Below are positions 31,756 through 40,223 of a stretch of DNA of 64,000 bases, one piece after another (position 1 is the first letter of the stretch; each line of letters opens with the position of its first letter). The notes beneath the pieces are model-generated. The model saw nothing but the letters and a program-made list of their open reading frames with translations. It made no database searches and had not been told where the DNA came from. Source of the stretch: CAMAVH01 sp036500145 (GTDB lineage: Bacteria > Pseudomonadota > Alphaproteobacteria > SMXQ01). The stretch covers positions 1-64,000 of the forward strand of contig DASYCO010000066.1 in NCBI GenBank assembly GCA_036500145.1, read 5' to 3'. Both the position numbers and the translations under genes were made by a program.

Positions 31756-33465
31756 CTATTGGCGGACCGCGCCCTCTTCGGCGACCTTCAGCTCGAAGGC
31801 GGCAGCCATGAGGGCCTTGGTGTAGGGGCTCTGCGGCGCGTCGAAGACGGCGTCCGCCGGTCCTTGCTCGACGACCTTGCCGTCCTTGATGACGACGACT
31901 TCGTCGGCCATGGCGCGCACCACCTTGAGGTCGTGGCTGATGAACAGGTAGGCGAGGCCGTGCTTGTCCTGCAGGTCGCGCAGCAGGTCGACGATCTGCG
32001 CCTGCACCGACATGTCGAGCGCCGAGGTCGGCTCGTCGAGCACGATCAGCTTGGGCTTGAGCGCCAGGGCGCGGGCGATCGAGATGCGCTGGCGCTGGCC
32101 GCCGGAGAATTCGTGCGGAAAGCGGTCGCGCGTCGCCGGGTCGAGGCCGACCTCCGTCAGCGCCTGGTCGATCAGCGCGCGCCGTTCTTCGGCATTCGCG
32201 CCGACATGGTGGACCTTGAGGCCTTCGCCGACGATTTCGCCGACCGACATGCGCGGGCTGAGCGAGGAGAAGGGGTCCTGGAAGACGATCTGCATCTGGC
32301 GGCGTAGCGGCCGCAGCTCCTGCTGCGACAGGTCCTGCAATTCCCGGTCCTCGAAGCGGACGAGGCCGGTGGAGGCCTGCAGGCGCAGCAGCGCGAAGCC
32401 GAGCGTGGTCTTGCCCGAGCCTGATTCGCCGACGACGCCGACGGTGCGGCCGGCGCGCAGGCTGAAGGTCACGCCGTCGACCGCCTTCACGTAGTCCACC
32501 GTGCGGCGGAAGACGCCGGCCTTGATCGGGAACCAGACGCGCAGGTCGCCGACATGGGCGAGTTCGGGCGCTTCCGCCAGCGGCCGCGCCGCCTTGCCCT
32601 TGGGCTCGGCGGCGAGCAGGTGGCGGGTGTAGGCGTGCTTGGGCGCGGCGAAGACGTCCTGCGTGGCGCCGGCCTCGACGATCTCGCCCTTGGTCATGAC
32701 GCAGACCCGGTCGCTCATGCGGCGCACGATGCCGAGGTCATGGGTGATGAGCAGGATCGCCATGCCGAGCTTTTGTTGCAGGTCTTCGAGCAGGGCGAGG
32801 ATCTGCGCCTGGATGGTGACGTCGAGGGCCGTGGTCGGCTCGTCGGCGATCAGCAGGTCGGGCTCGTTGGCGAGCGCCATGGCGATGACGACGCGCTGGC
32901 GCTGGCCGCCCGACAGCTCGTCCGGATAGGCGGCAAGGCGCTTTTCCGCGTCTGCGAGGCCGACGAGATGCAGCAGCTCGAGGACGCGGGCGCGCGCCGC
33001 CTTGCGACTCAGGCCCTTGTGCTGGATCAGCACTTCGCTGACCTGCTTTTCCACCGAATGCAGCGGGTTGAGCGAGGTCATCGGCTCCTGGAAGACCATG
33101 GAGATGCGCGCGCCGCGGATCCGGCGCATGGCGGCGTCGGGCGCGCCGACGAGCTCCTCGCCGTCGAAAGCGACGCTGCTGCCGGCCGGATGCTGGGCCG
33201 TCGGGTAGGGGAGAAGCTGAAGGATCGACAGCGCCGTCACCGACTTGCCGGATCCCGATTCGCCGACCAGCGCCAAGGTCTCGCCCTTGACGATGTCGAA
33301 GGAGACGTCCTTCACCGCCTGCACGTCGCCGGGCTGGAGCGGCGCGTCCTTCGGAGTCTCCTGCGGGCGGGCGCGGAAGATCACCGACAGGTCGCGTAGG
33401 CGCAGCAGCGGCGCCGTGCCGGCGTCCTGCGTCTTCGTCTCGTCCATCGCGCTGTCTCTTGCCAT
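31756..33465 (-). CDS. yejF: peptide ABC transporter, fused double ATPase
   Basis: The 569-residue protein holds two complete nucleotide-binding domains. Each has Walker A (GESGSGKSV and GESGSGKTT), a signature (LSGGQRQR and FSGGQRQR) and Walker B with DEPT. This is the YejF layout powering YejABEF, an importer of peptides and of microcin C-type antibiotics in enterobacteria. The start is ATG 33465 (or 33447), 5 bases after the yejE stop. It is the last gene of the operon. Confidence 0.95.
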   Translation of the reverse strand: MARDSAMDETKTQDAGTAPLLRLRDLSVIFRARPQETPKDAPLQPGDVQAVKDVSFDIVKGETLALVGESGSGKSVTALSILQLLPYPTAQHPAGSSVAFDGEELVGAPDAAMRRIRGARISMVFQEPMTSLNPLHSVEKQVSEVLIQHKGLSRKAARARVLELLHLVGLADAEKRLAAYPDELSGGQRQRVVIAMALANEPDLLIADEPTTALDVTIQAQILALLEDLQQKLGMAILLITHDLGIVRRMSDRVCVMTKGEIVEAGATQDVFAAPKHAYTRHLLAAEPKGKAARPLAEAPELAHVGDLRVWFPIKAGVFRRTVDYVKAVDGVTFSLRAGRTVGVVGESGSGKTTLGFALLRLQASTGLVRFEDRELQDLSQQELRPLRRQMQIVFQDPFSSLSPRMSVGEIVGEGLKVHHVGANAEERRALIDQALTEVGLDPATRDRFPHEFSGGQRQRISIARALALKPKLIVLDEPTSALDMSVQAQIVDLLRDLQDKHGLAYLFISHDLKVVRAMADEVVVIKDGKVVEQGPADAVFDAPQSPYTKALMAAAFELKVAEEGAVRQ

Positions 33466-33470
33466 GGCGC

Positions 33471-34571
33471 TCACCGCAGCGCCTTGCGCGGGTCGAAGGC
33501 GTCGCGCACCGCCTCGCCGATGAAGATCAGCAGGCTGAGCATGACGGCGATGACGACGAAGCCGGAGATGCCGAGCCAGGGCGCCTGCAGGTTGTCCTTG
33601 CCCTGGTTGAGCACCTCGCCGAGCGACGGCGAGCCGGGCGGCAGGCCGAGGCCGAGGAAGTCGAGCGCGGTCAGCGAGGTGATCGAGCCGTTGAGGATGA
33701 AGGGCATGAAGGTGAGCGTCGCCACCATGGCGTTGGGCAGGATGTGGCGGAACATGATCATGCCGTCGCTGACGCCGAGGGCGCGGGCGGCGCGCACGTA
33801 GGCGAAGTTGCGGCCGCGCAGGAATTCGGCGCGCACGACGCTGATCAGCGAGGTCCAGCTGAACAGCAGCAGCACGAAGAGCAGCGTCCAGAAGCCGGGC
33901 ACCAGCAGGCTGGTGATGATGAGCAGGATGTAGAGTTCGGGCAGGCCGGACCAGACCTCGATGAAGCGCTGCGTGTAGAGGTCGACGCGGCCGCCGAAAT
34001 AGCCCTGCACCGCGCCGGCGGCGATGCCGATGGCGGAGCTGGCGATGGTCAGCACCAGGCCGAACAGCACGGAGATGCGAAAGCCGTAGATCAGCCGGGC
34101 CAGCAGGTCGCGGCCCTGGTCGTCGGTGCCGAGCCAGTTGTCGGCGGAAGGCGGCGCCGGCGCTGGCACGCCGAGCCGGTAGTTGATGGTGCGGTAGGTG
34201 TAGGGCACCAGCGGCGAGACCATCCAGCCATTGTCGGCGATGCGCTTCTGGAGCCAGGGGTCGGTGAAGTCGGCCTGGGTGGGGAACTGCCCGCCGAACG
34301 TCGTCTCGGGGGTGAACTTGAAGATCGGCATGTAGTAGGCGCCGTCGTACTTCACCAGGATCGGCTTGTCGTTGGCGATGAACTCGGCGAACAGGCTGAC
34401 GACGAAGAGCGCCAGGAAGATCCACAGCGACCAGAAGCCGCGCTTGTTGGCGCGGAAGTTGTCGGCGCGCCGGCGCGTCAGCGGCGTGACGGAGATGCCG
34501 AACAGGCGCGGCTTGGCGGGCGCTGCGGCGTAGGCTGCGTGAGGGGCTGCGTGAGGGGCTGCGTCGGCCAT
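33471..34571 (-). CDS. yejE: peptide ABC transporter permease
   Basis: The 366-residue inner-membrane permease carries a large periplasmic insert after the first helix (ANDKPILVKYDGAYYMPIFK) and the BPD-type permease EAA-like loop (EFLRGRNFAYVRAARALGVS). The N-terminus has an Ala/His repeat (AAPHAAPHAAYAAAPA) that comes from a short tandem DNA repeat at 34525-34565. It is separated by one base from yejB. Confidence 0.95.
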   Translation of the reverse strand: MADAAPHAAPHAAYAAAPAKPRLFGISVTPLTRRRADNFRANKRGFWSLWIFLALFVVSLFAEFIANDKPILVKYDGAYYMPIFKFTPETTFGGQFPTQADFTDPWLQKRIADNGWMVSPLVPYTYRTINYRLGVPAPAPPSADNWLGTDDQGRDLLARLIYGFRISVLFGLVLTIASSAIGIAAGAVQGYFGGRVDLYTQRFIEVWSGLPELYILLIITSLLVPGFWTLLFVLLLFSWTSLISVVRAEFLRGRNFAYVRAARALGVSDGMIMFRHILPNAMVATLTFMPFILNGSITSLTALDFLGLGLPPGSPSLGEVLNQGKDNLQAPWLGISGFVVIAVMLSLLIFIGEAVRDAFDPRKALR

Positions 34572-34572
34572 G

Positions 34573-35673
34573 CTATCCCCTCGCCTCGAAGTCGATGCGT
34601 GGATCGACCAGCATGTAGGTGATGTCGCGGATCAGGCTGAACAGCAGGCCGATCAGGCTGAAGAAGAACAGCGTGCCGAACACCACCGGATAGTCGCGGT
34701 TGATCACCGATTCGTAGCCGAGCAGGCCAAGCCCATCGAGCGAGAAGATGATCTCGATGAGCAGCGCGCCGGTGAAGAGGATGCCGAGCAGCGCAGAGGG
34801 GAAGCCGGCGACGACGATCAGCATGGCGTTGCGGAAGACGTGGCCGTAGAGCACCCGGTTCTCGCTCAGGCCCTTGGCCCGCGCCGTCAGCACGTACTGC
34901 TTGTTGATCTCCTCGAGGAAGGAGTTCTTCGTCAGCATGGTGAGGCTGGCGAAGCTGCCGATGACCAGCGCGGTCAGCGGCAGCGTCAGGTGCCAGAAGT
35001 AGTCGAGGATCCTGTCGGGCCAGCTCATGGCGTCCCAGCCCGTGGAGGTCAGGCCGCGCAAGGGGAACCAGCCCCAGTAGCTGCCGCCGGCGAACAGCAC
35101 GACGAGCAGGATGGCGAACAGGAACGACGGGATGGCGTTGCCGACGATGACGACGGCGCTGGTCCAGATGTCGAAGGCGCTGCCGTCGCGCACCGCCTTG
35201 GCGATGCCGAGCGGCACGGAGATCAGGTAGATGAGCAGCGTCGTCCACAGGCCGAGCGAGATCGACACCGGCATCTTTTCCAGCACCAGGTCGATCACCG
35301 AGCGGTCGCGGAAGAAGCTGCGCCCGAAGTCGAGCCGCACGTACTGCTTCATCATCAGCCAGAAGCGCTCGTAGGCCGGCTTGTCGAAGCCGTAGAGCTG
35401 CTCGATCTCGGCGACGAGCTTGGGATCGAGGCCCTGGGCGCCGCGATAGTTGGAATTGTTGGAGAAGGCCGGATTCCCGGGGCGCGCCGCCGAATCGCCG
35501 CTGCCGGTGTTGGAGACGCGCGAGGTGGCGTCGACGGCGGTGCCGCGCACCTGGGCGACCATCTGCTCGACCGGCCCGCCGGGCGCGAACTGCACGATGG
35601 CGAAGTTGATGACCATGATGCCGAACAGCGTCGGGATGATGAGCAGCAGGCGGCGGATGACGTATGCGAGCAT
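34573..35673 (-). CDS. yejB: peptide ABC transporter permease
   Basis: The 366-residue permease begins with MLAYVIRRLLLIIPTLFGIM and has a long periplasmic loop with GAQGLDPKLVAEIEQLYGFD, typical of YejB/DppB-type subunits. The EAA motif region is EINKQYVLTARAKGLSENRV. It pairs with YejE in the membrane. Confidence 0.95.
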   Translation of the reverse strand: MLAYVIRRLLLIIPTLFGIMVINFAIVQFAPGGPVEQMVAQVRGTAVDATSRVSNTGSGDSAARPGNPAFSNNSNYRGAQGLDPKLVAEIEQLYGFDKPAYERFWLMMKQYVRLDFGRSFFRDRSVIDLVLEKMPVSISLGLWTTLLIYLISVPLGIAKAVRDGSAFDIWTSAVVIVGNAIPSFLFAILLVVLFAGGSYWGWFPLRGLTSTGWDAMSWPDRILDYFWHLTLPLTALVIGSFASLTMLTKNSFLEEINKQYVLTARAKGLSENRVLYGHVFRNAMLIVVAGFPSALLGILFTGALLIEIIFSLDGLGLLGYESVINRDYPVVFGTLFFFSLIGLLFSLIRDITYMLVDPRIDFEARG

Positions 35674-35676
35674 GGG

Positions 35677-37713
35677 TCAGCCTTTCAGGCGGCGCTTGGG
35701 CAGGCCGCGGTCCTGCCGCCTGCGCAGGCTGCGGACGATCGCGCTGAGCAGCAGCAGGCCGGCGAGCGCGGCGGCCATCCAGTAGCCGGCGTGGCCGCCA
35801 CGCTGGGCGCCGCGCTGCGCGGCCTGCTCGGCCTGCAGCTGGGCGGTGGCGGCGGCCTTGGCGCTGGCGACGAGGCTGTCGCGGTTGGGGTCGATCCACC
35901 AGGCGTCGAGCTGCAGGCCTTGGGTGGGCGTGACGGCGGGCCGCGAGAACTTGCTCCAGTAGGCCACGCGGTCGCCTTTGACGTGGTACTGCGGGATCAC
36001 GTAGTAGCCGGACAGCAGCACGCGGTCGAGCGCGCGGGTGCGCGCGACGAGGCTGGCGCGGTCGGGCGCGCTGATGACTTTGTCGACGAGGGCGTCGACC
36101 ACCGGGTTCTTGATGCCGGCGAGGTTGCGGCTGCCCGGCGTGTCGGCGGCCTGCGAGGTCCAGAAGTTCGTCTGCTCGTTGCCCGGCGAGAGCGATTCGC
36201 CCCAGCTGCCGACGATCATGTCGAAGTCGCGGCTGTCGAGCCGGTTCTGGTACTGCGCCGTGTCGACCGTGCGGATGCGGGCTTCGATGCCGAGGCGCTT
36301 CAGGTTGCCGGCGAAGGGCGCGACGATGCGCTCGAACTCCGGCTGGATCAGCAGGATCTCGAAGCTGACCGGCTGGCCTTCCTTGTCGAGCATGACGCCG
36401 TCGTCGGGGCGCACGCGCCAGCCGGCCTCCTGCAGCATCCTGAGGGCGGTCAGCAGGTTCTCGCGCGCGTCGCCGCTGCCGTCGGTGCGCGGCGCCTGGT
36501 AGGTCTTGGTGAAGACCTCCGGCGGCAGCTGGCTGCGGAAGGGCTCCAGCGCCTTCAGCTCGTCGCCTTCCGGCAGGCCGGTGGAGGCGAGCTCGGAATT
36601 GGAGAAGTAGCTTTCGGTGCGCGTGTAGGCGCCGAAGAAGATGCGCGCGTTGGTCCATTCGAAGTCCCAGGCGTAGGCCAGGGCCTCGCGCACCTTGGGG
36701 TCGGCGAACAGCGGCCGGCGCGTGTTGTAGACGAAGCCCTGCATCCCGGTGGAGCGGTGGTTGTCGAGCACCTCCTTGGTCACCAGGCCCTGGCGCAGCG
36801 CCGGGAAGTCGTAGCCCGTCGCCCAGTTCTTCGCCGCGTTCTCCAGGCGGAAGTCGTACTGCCCGGCCTTGAAGGCCTCGAGCGCCACGTTGCCGTCGCG
36901 GTAGTAGTCGTAGCTCATGGCGTCGAAGTTGTGCCGCCCGACGTTCACCGGCAGGTTGCGGCCCCAGTAGTCGGGCACGCGGCGGTAGGAGACCGAGCGG
37001 CCGGCCTCCACCTTGTCGAAGCGGTACGGGCCGCTGCCGAGCGGGGGCTCCAGGGTGGCGCGCTCGAAGTCGCGGCCCTGCCAGTAGTGCTTCGGCAGGA
37101 TCGCCTGCTGGCCGACGATGAGTGGCAGCTCGCGGTTGTCGCCGGGCTTGAAGGTGAAGCGCACGCGATGCGGCCCCTCGGCCGTCACCTTGTCGACGCC
37201 GGCGTAGTAGTAGCGCAGCTGCGGATGACCCTTGGCCTTGATCGTCTCGAAGGTGAAGACGACGTCGTCGGCGGTGACCGGCTGGCCGTCGTGCCAGCGC
37301 GCCTCGGGCTGCAGGTTGAAGACGACCCAGGAGCGGTCGGCGGGCATCTCGACGCTTCTCGCGAGCAGGCCATATTCGGAGAAGGCCTCGTCGGCGGAAG
37401 GCGTCAGCAGCGAGTCGTAGATTTCCGTCGAGCCTTCGGCGGCGACGCTGCGCAGCACGAAGGGGTTGAGGCTGTCGAAGGTGCCGAGCGCCGAATAGCG
37501 CATCGTGCCGCCCTTCGTCGCCTCCGGGTTCACATAGTCGAAATGCTTGAAGTTCGCCGGGTACTTCAGGTCGCCGTGCATGGCGATGCCGTGCATGGGG
37601 GCGATCTTGCCGTCGGGCCGCGCCGTGCCGCCGTCCTGCGCCCATGCCGCAGGCGAAACGGTCAGCACCGTCGCCATCGCGAGCCAGAACATGCGGGGAA
37701 AGCGCGAGGTCAC
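35677..37713 (-). CDS. yejA: peptide-binding protein with C-terminal membrane anchor
   Basis: The 678-residue family-5 extracellular solute-binding protein has a signal peptide ending at PAAWAQD, the N-lobe HFDYVNPEATKGGTMRYSALG and the family-typical VNVGRHNFDAMSYDYYRDGN. Unlike usual YejA proteins it carries about 60 extra C-terminal residues: a Gln/Ala-rich linker, one hydrophobic helix (AGYWMAAALAGLLLLSAIVR) and a positively charged tail, which would tether it to the inner membrane. I chose the GTG at 37713; TTG 37737 and ATG 37692 are alternatives. It is the first gene of yejABEF. Confidence 0.92.
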   Translation of the reverse strand: MTSRFPRMFWLAMATVLTVSPAAWAQDGGTARPDGKIAPMHGIAMHGDLKYPANFKHFDYVNPEATKGGTMRYSALGTFDSLNPFVLRSVAAEGSTEIYDSLLTPSADEAFSEYGLLARSVEMPADRSWVVFNLQPEARWHDGQPVTADDVVFTFETIKAKGHPQLRYYYAGVDKVTAEGPHRVRFTFKPGDNRELPLIVGQQAILPKHYWQGRDFERATLEPPLGSGPYRFDKVEAGRSVSYRRVPDYWGRNLPVNVGRHNFDAMSYDYYRDGNVALEAFKAGQYDFRLENAAKNWATGYDFPALRQGLVTKEVLDNHRSTGMQGFVYNTRRPLFADPKVREALAYAWDFEWTNARIFFGAYTRTESYFSNSELASTGLPEGDELKALEPFRSQLPPEVFTKTYQAPRTDGSGDARENLLTALRMLQEAGWRVRPDDGVMLDKEGQPVSFEILLIQPEFERIVAPFAGNLKRLGIEARIRTVDTAQYQNRLDSRDFDMIVGSWGESLSPGNEQTNFWTSQAADTPGSRNLAGIKNPVVDALVDKVISAPDRASLVARTRALDRVLLSGYYVIPQYHVKGDRVAYWSKFSRPAVTPTQGLQLDAWWIDPNRDSLVASAKAAATAQLQAEQAAQRGAQRGGHAGYWMAAALAGLLLLSAIVRSLRRRQDRGLPKRRLKG

Positions 37714-37783
37714 GAGGGGAGTGTGCCGCCGGTCCAAAAGAGGTGCAAGGTGGGAAACGGTTCCTCGCGCCTCGCGGTTCCCG

Positions 37784-37822
37784 GAACGTTCGGGGCGAAC
37801 GTTCGGGACGGGCGTTCAGGCG
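37784..37822. repeat. short tandem repeat between hisN and yejA
   Basis: Two near-identical units GAACGTTCGGGGC and GAACGTTCGGGACG are followed by a degenerate third, GGCGTTCAGGCG. AACGTT is itself palindromic. It lies just downstream of the hisN stop and about 70 bases before yejA, so it could be part of a yejA control region. Confidence 0.5.
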
Positions 37823-37824
37823 CG

Positions 37825-38616
37825 TCAGCGGCCGTGCGTATGTCCGGCGAGGACGGCCAGGGCCTGGGCGTGGAGGGAGGCGTCGCCGGCGGCGAGCACG
37901 CGCGGGCCCGAGGCGATGGTCAGGGGCTTGTCCTGCCAGTCGGTGATGCGGCCGCCGGCCCCGGCGACCACGGGCGCCAGGGCGCAGTAGTCGTAGGGCT
38001 TGAGCGAGGCCTCGCAGACCAGGTCGGTGAAGCCCGAGGCGAGTAGGCCGTAGGCGTAGCAGTCGGCGCCGTAAAGCGGGTACTTCACCTGCGCTGTCAG
38101 GCGGGCGAAGTCGGCGAGGTCGCCGTCCTCGAACATCTGCGGCGTGGTGGCGTAGAGCAGCGCGTCGGGCAGCTTGACGCCTTGGCGCGTGCGGATCGGC
38201 GCGCCGTTAAAGGTGGTTGGCCGGCCGTCGACGCCGACCCAGCGCTCGCGGGTGATTGGCTGGTCGATGACGCCCAGGATCGGCACGCCCTTGTAGGCGA
38301 GCGCGATCAGCGTGCCGAAGGTCGCCTTGCCGGTGATGAAGGACTTGGTGCCGTCGATCGGGTCGAGGACCCAGACGTAGTCGGCGTCGGCATGGCTCGT
38401 GCCAAATTCCTCGCCGAGGATGCCGTGGTCGGGGAAGGCCCGGGAGATGGCGCTGCGCAGGGCCTGCTCGACCTCGCGGTCGGCGACGGTCACCGGGCTG
38501 GCGTCGGACTTGTCGTCGACGGCGATGGGCTGGCGGAAATAGCGGCGCAGGATGGCGCCGCTCGTCTCCGCGAGGTCGTTGGCCAGGGCCAGGAAGGCGG
38601 CGGGGTCTGCGGTCAT
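37825..38616 (-). CDS. hisN: histidinol-phosphatase, inositol monophosphatase family
   Basis: The 263-residue Mg-dependent phosphatase shows the family metal site: GEEFG, the signature WVLDPIDGTKSFITG and KPYDYCALAPVVAGAGG at the C-terminus. The FITGKATFGTLIAL sequence fits the HisN subgroup, which makes histidinol in histidine biosynthesis in alphaproteobacteria and actinobacteria. A general inositol phosphatase role is the alternative. Confidence 0.87.
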   Translation of the reverse strand: MTADPAAFLALANDLAETSGAILRRYFRQPIAVDDKSDASPVTVADREVEQALRSAISRAFPDHGILGEEFGTSHADADYVWVLDPIDGTKSFITGKATFGTLIALAYKGVPILGVIDQPITRERWVGVDGRPTTFNGAPIRTRQGVKLPDALLYATTPQMFEDGDLADFARLTAQVKYPLYGADCYAYGLLASGFTDLVCEASLKPYDYCALAPVVAGAGGRITDWQDKPLTIASGPRVLAAGDASLHAQALAVLAGHTHGR

Positions 38617-38641
38617 GCTGGCACCCGCCGAAGCCCGGCTC

Positions 38642-39184
38642 TTACGGCAACGGCGTGGGGTTGTCGCTCAGCGTGCGCAGGTAGGCGATGATGTTGGCGC
38701 GGTCGCTGGCCTTGGGAATGCCGGCGAAGGTCATCTTGGTGCCCGGGACGTAGGTGCGCGGGCTGGAGATGAAGGCGTTCAGCGCCTCGTAGTCCCACTG
38801 CTCGCCCTGCTTCGCCTTCATGGCGGAAGAGTAGGCGAAGCCCTCGGCGTGGGCGTGATGGTTGCCGACGATGCCCCACAGGTTCGGGCCGACCTTGTTC
38901 GGGCCGCCCTTGTCGAAGTTGTGGCAGGTCATGCACTTGGCGACGTCCTTCTTGCCGGCGTCGGCGTTGGCTGAGGCGAGCAAGGGGCCGACCTTTTCGA
39001 GCTCCTTGGGGGCCGCGGCCCCGGCGTCCGTCGGCGTGGCGGCTTCGACGCCAGCCACGACGTAGACGTTCTGTTCGAGTTTATCGGGATGCACCAAGCT
39101 GTTGCCGACGATGTCGAAAGTCTTGATCGCCAGCAGTGCGACCAGAACGGCACCGATGATCTTGTTCCACTCGAACGAGGACAT
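38642..39184 (-). CDS. cycM: membrane-anchored cytochrome c (CycM-like)
   Basis: The 180-residue protein has one uncleaved N-terminal helix (IIGAVLVALLAIKTFDIVGN), an Ala/Thr/Pro linker, and a class I cytochrome c domain with heme site CMTCH and the axial Met in PGTKMTF. GPNLWGIVG is typical of cytochrome c552/CycM, which passes electrons from the bc1 complex to terminal oxidases. The divergent kdsB-pheA arrangement is conserved in alphaproteobacteria. Confidence 0.93.
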   Translation of the reverse strand: MSSFEWNKIIGAVLVALLAIKTFDIVGNSLVHPDKLEQNVYVVAGVEAATPTDAGAAAPKELEKVGPLLASANADAGKKDVAKCMTCHNFDKGGPNKVGPNLWGIVGNHHAHAEGFAYSSAMKAKQGEQWDYEALNAFISSPRTYVPGTKMTFAGIPKASDRANIIAYLRTLSDNPTPLP

Positions 39185-39285
39185 GCAGGAAGCTCCGCGG
39201 AAAGCGTCGGGGTGACGAAACGCGCCCGGGCCAGAGAAATCCCGGTCCGGGCGGGCCGGAGATTAGTCCCGATGCTCCGGCGGTT

Positions 39286-39352
39286 CAACCCTTTGGAGGA
39301 GGGATCGCGACGGTTTGAGGTTGGCCGAAATCGGCGGTTTCCCAAAGGGTTG
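39286..39352. repeat. 11-bp inverted repeat in the cycM-kdsB gap
   Basis: CAACCCTTTGG (39286-39296) and its exact complement (39342-39352) flank 45 bases that contain a small palindrome CCGAAATCGG. It may be an operator pair or RNA structure for the divergent genes; no known motif was recognised. Confidence 0.35.
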
Positions 39353-39438
39353 CCTGCCGGGGCGGGCAACAACGCCGTTCCGCCCGCCGATGCGGCGGTA
39401 TAAGGTGGGTTCTGCGACGAATTCTTAAGAATTATCCC

Positions 39439-40218
39439 ATGACATCAGTCGGTTCTCCCGCCAAAGCCTCGTCCTCCCGCCTGCCGCCGCACAGCCCCCT
39501 GGTGCTGATCCCGGCGCGCCTGGCCTCCACGCGCCTGCCCGACAAGCCGCTGGCCGACATCCAGGGCCTGCCGATGATCGTGCAGGTCTGGCGCCGCGCC
39601 GTGGAAGCCAAGCTCGGCCCGGTGGTCGTGGCCTGCGGCGACCGGGCGATCTTCGACGCCGTGCGCGCCGCCGGCGGCGAAGCGGTGATGACCGATCCCG
39701 ACCATCCGTCGGGCTCCGACCGCATCTTCGAGGCGCTGCGCGCCGTCGATCCGGCCGGCAAGCACGATTCCATCGTCAATCTGCAGGGCGACCTGCCGAC
39801 GCTCGATCCGGCCCTGCCGCGCGCCGCCTTCGAGCTGCTGGCCGACCCGGCGGTCGACCTGTCGACGCTCGCCTGCGCCATCAAGGACCCGCACGAGCGC
39901 ACCGACCCCAACGTCGTCAAGGCGGTGGTCAGCCCCAACGTTCGGGGTGACGGAGGCCGCGCGCTCTATTTCACGCGCGCCACCGCGCCGCATGGCGACG
40001 GCCCGCTCTATCACCACATCGGCCTCTACGCCTATCGGCGCGACGCGCTGGAGCGCTTCGTCGCCCTGCCGCCGAGCGCGCTGGAGAAGCGCGAGAAGCT
40101 CGAGCAGCTGCGCGCGCTGGAAGCCGGCATGCGCATCGAGGTGGCCTTCGTTGACACCGTTCCACTCGGCGTCGATACTCCGGCCGACCTCGAAAAAGCC
40201 CGGAAATTATTGGCGTAA
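39439..40218 (+). CDS. kdsB: 3-deoxy-manno-octulosonate cytidylyltransferase
   Basis: KdsB (259 residues) activates Kdo as CMP-Kdo for lipopolysaccharide. The N-terminal VLIPARLASTRLPDKPLADI, the DHPSGSDRIFEAL and the NLQGDLP motifs are diagnostic, as is HHIGLYAYRRDALERFVALP. pheA follows after five bases, so the two are co-transcribed. Confidence 0.95.
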   Translation: MTSVGSPAKASSSRLPPHSPLVLIPARLASTRLPDKPLADIQGLPMIVQVWRRAVEAKLGPVVVACGDRAIFDAVRAAGGEAVMTDPDHPSGSDRIFEALRAVDPAGKHDSIVNLQGDLPTLDPALPRAAFELLADPAVDLSTLACAIKDPHERTDPNVVKAVVSPNVRGDGGRALYFTRATAPHGDGPLYHHIGLYAYRRDALERFVALPPSALEKREKLEQLRALEAGMRIEVAFVDTVPLGVDTPADLEKARKLLA

Positions 40219-40223
40219 CCATC

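Noticed and set aside
30749..31825. Plus-strand frame of 358 codons opposite ghrA
   Set aside because: It is an exact antisense of ghrA, whose cofactor and catalytic motifs are complete.
34570..38046. A 1158-codon open frame on the plus strand, and similarly a 1248-codon minus frame at 8596-12342
   Set aside because: Both run antisense to well-supported genes (yejABEF and hisN; Y-family polymerase and metE). Their translations are Arg/Ala/Val/Gly-rich without domains, as expected for mirror frames in GC-rich DNA.
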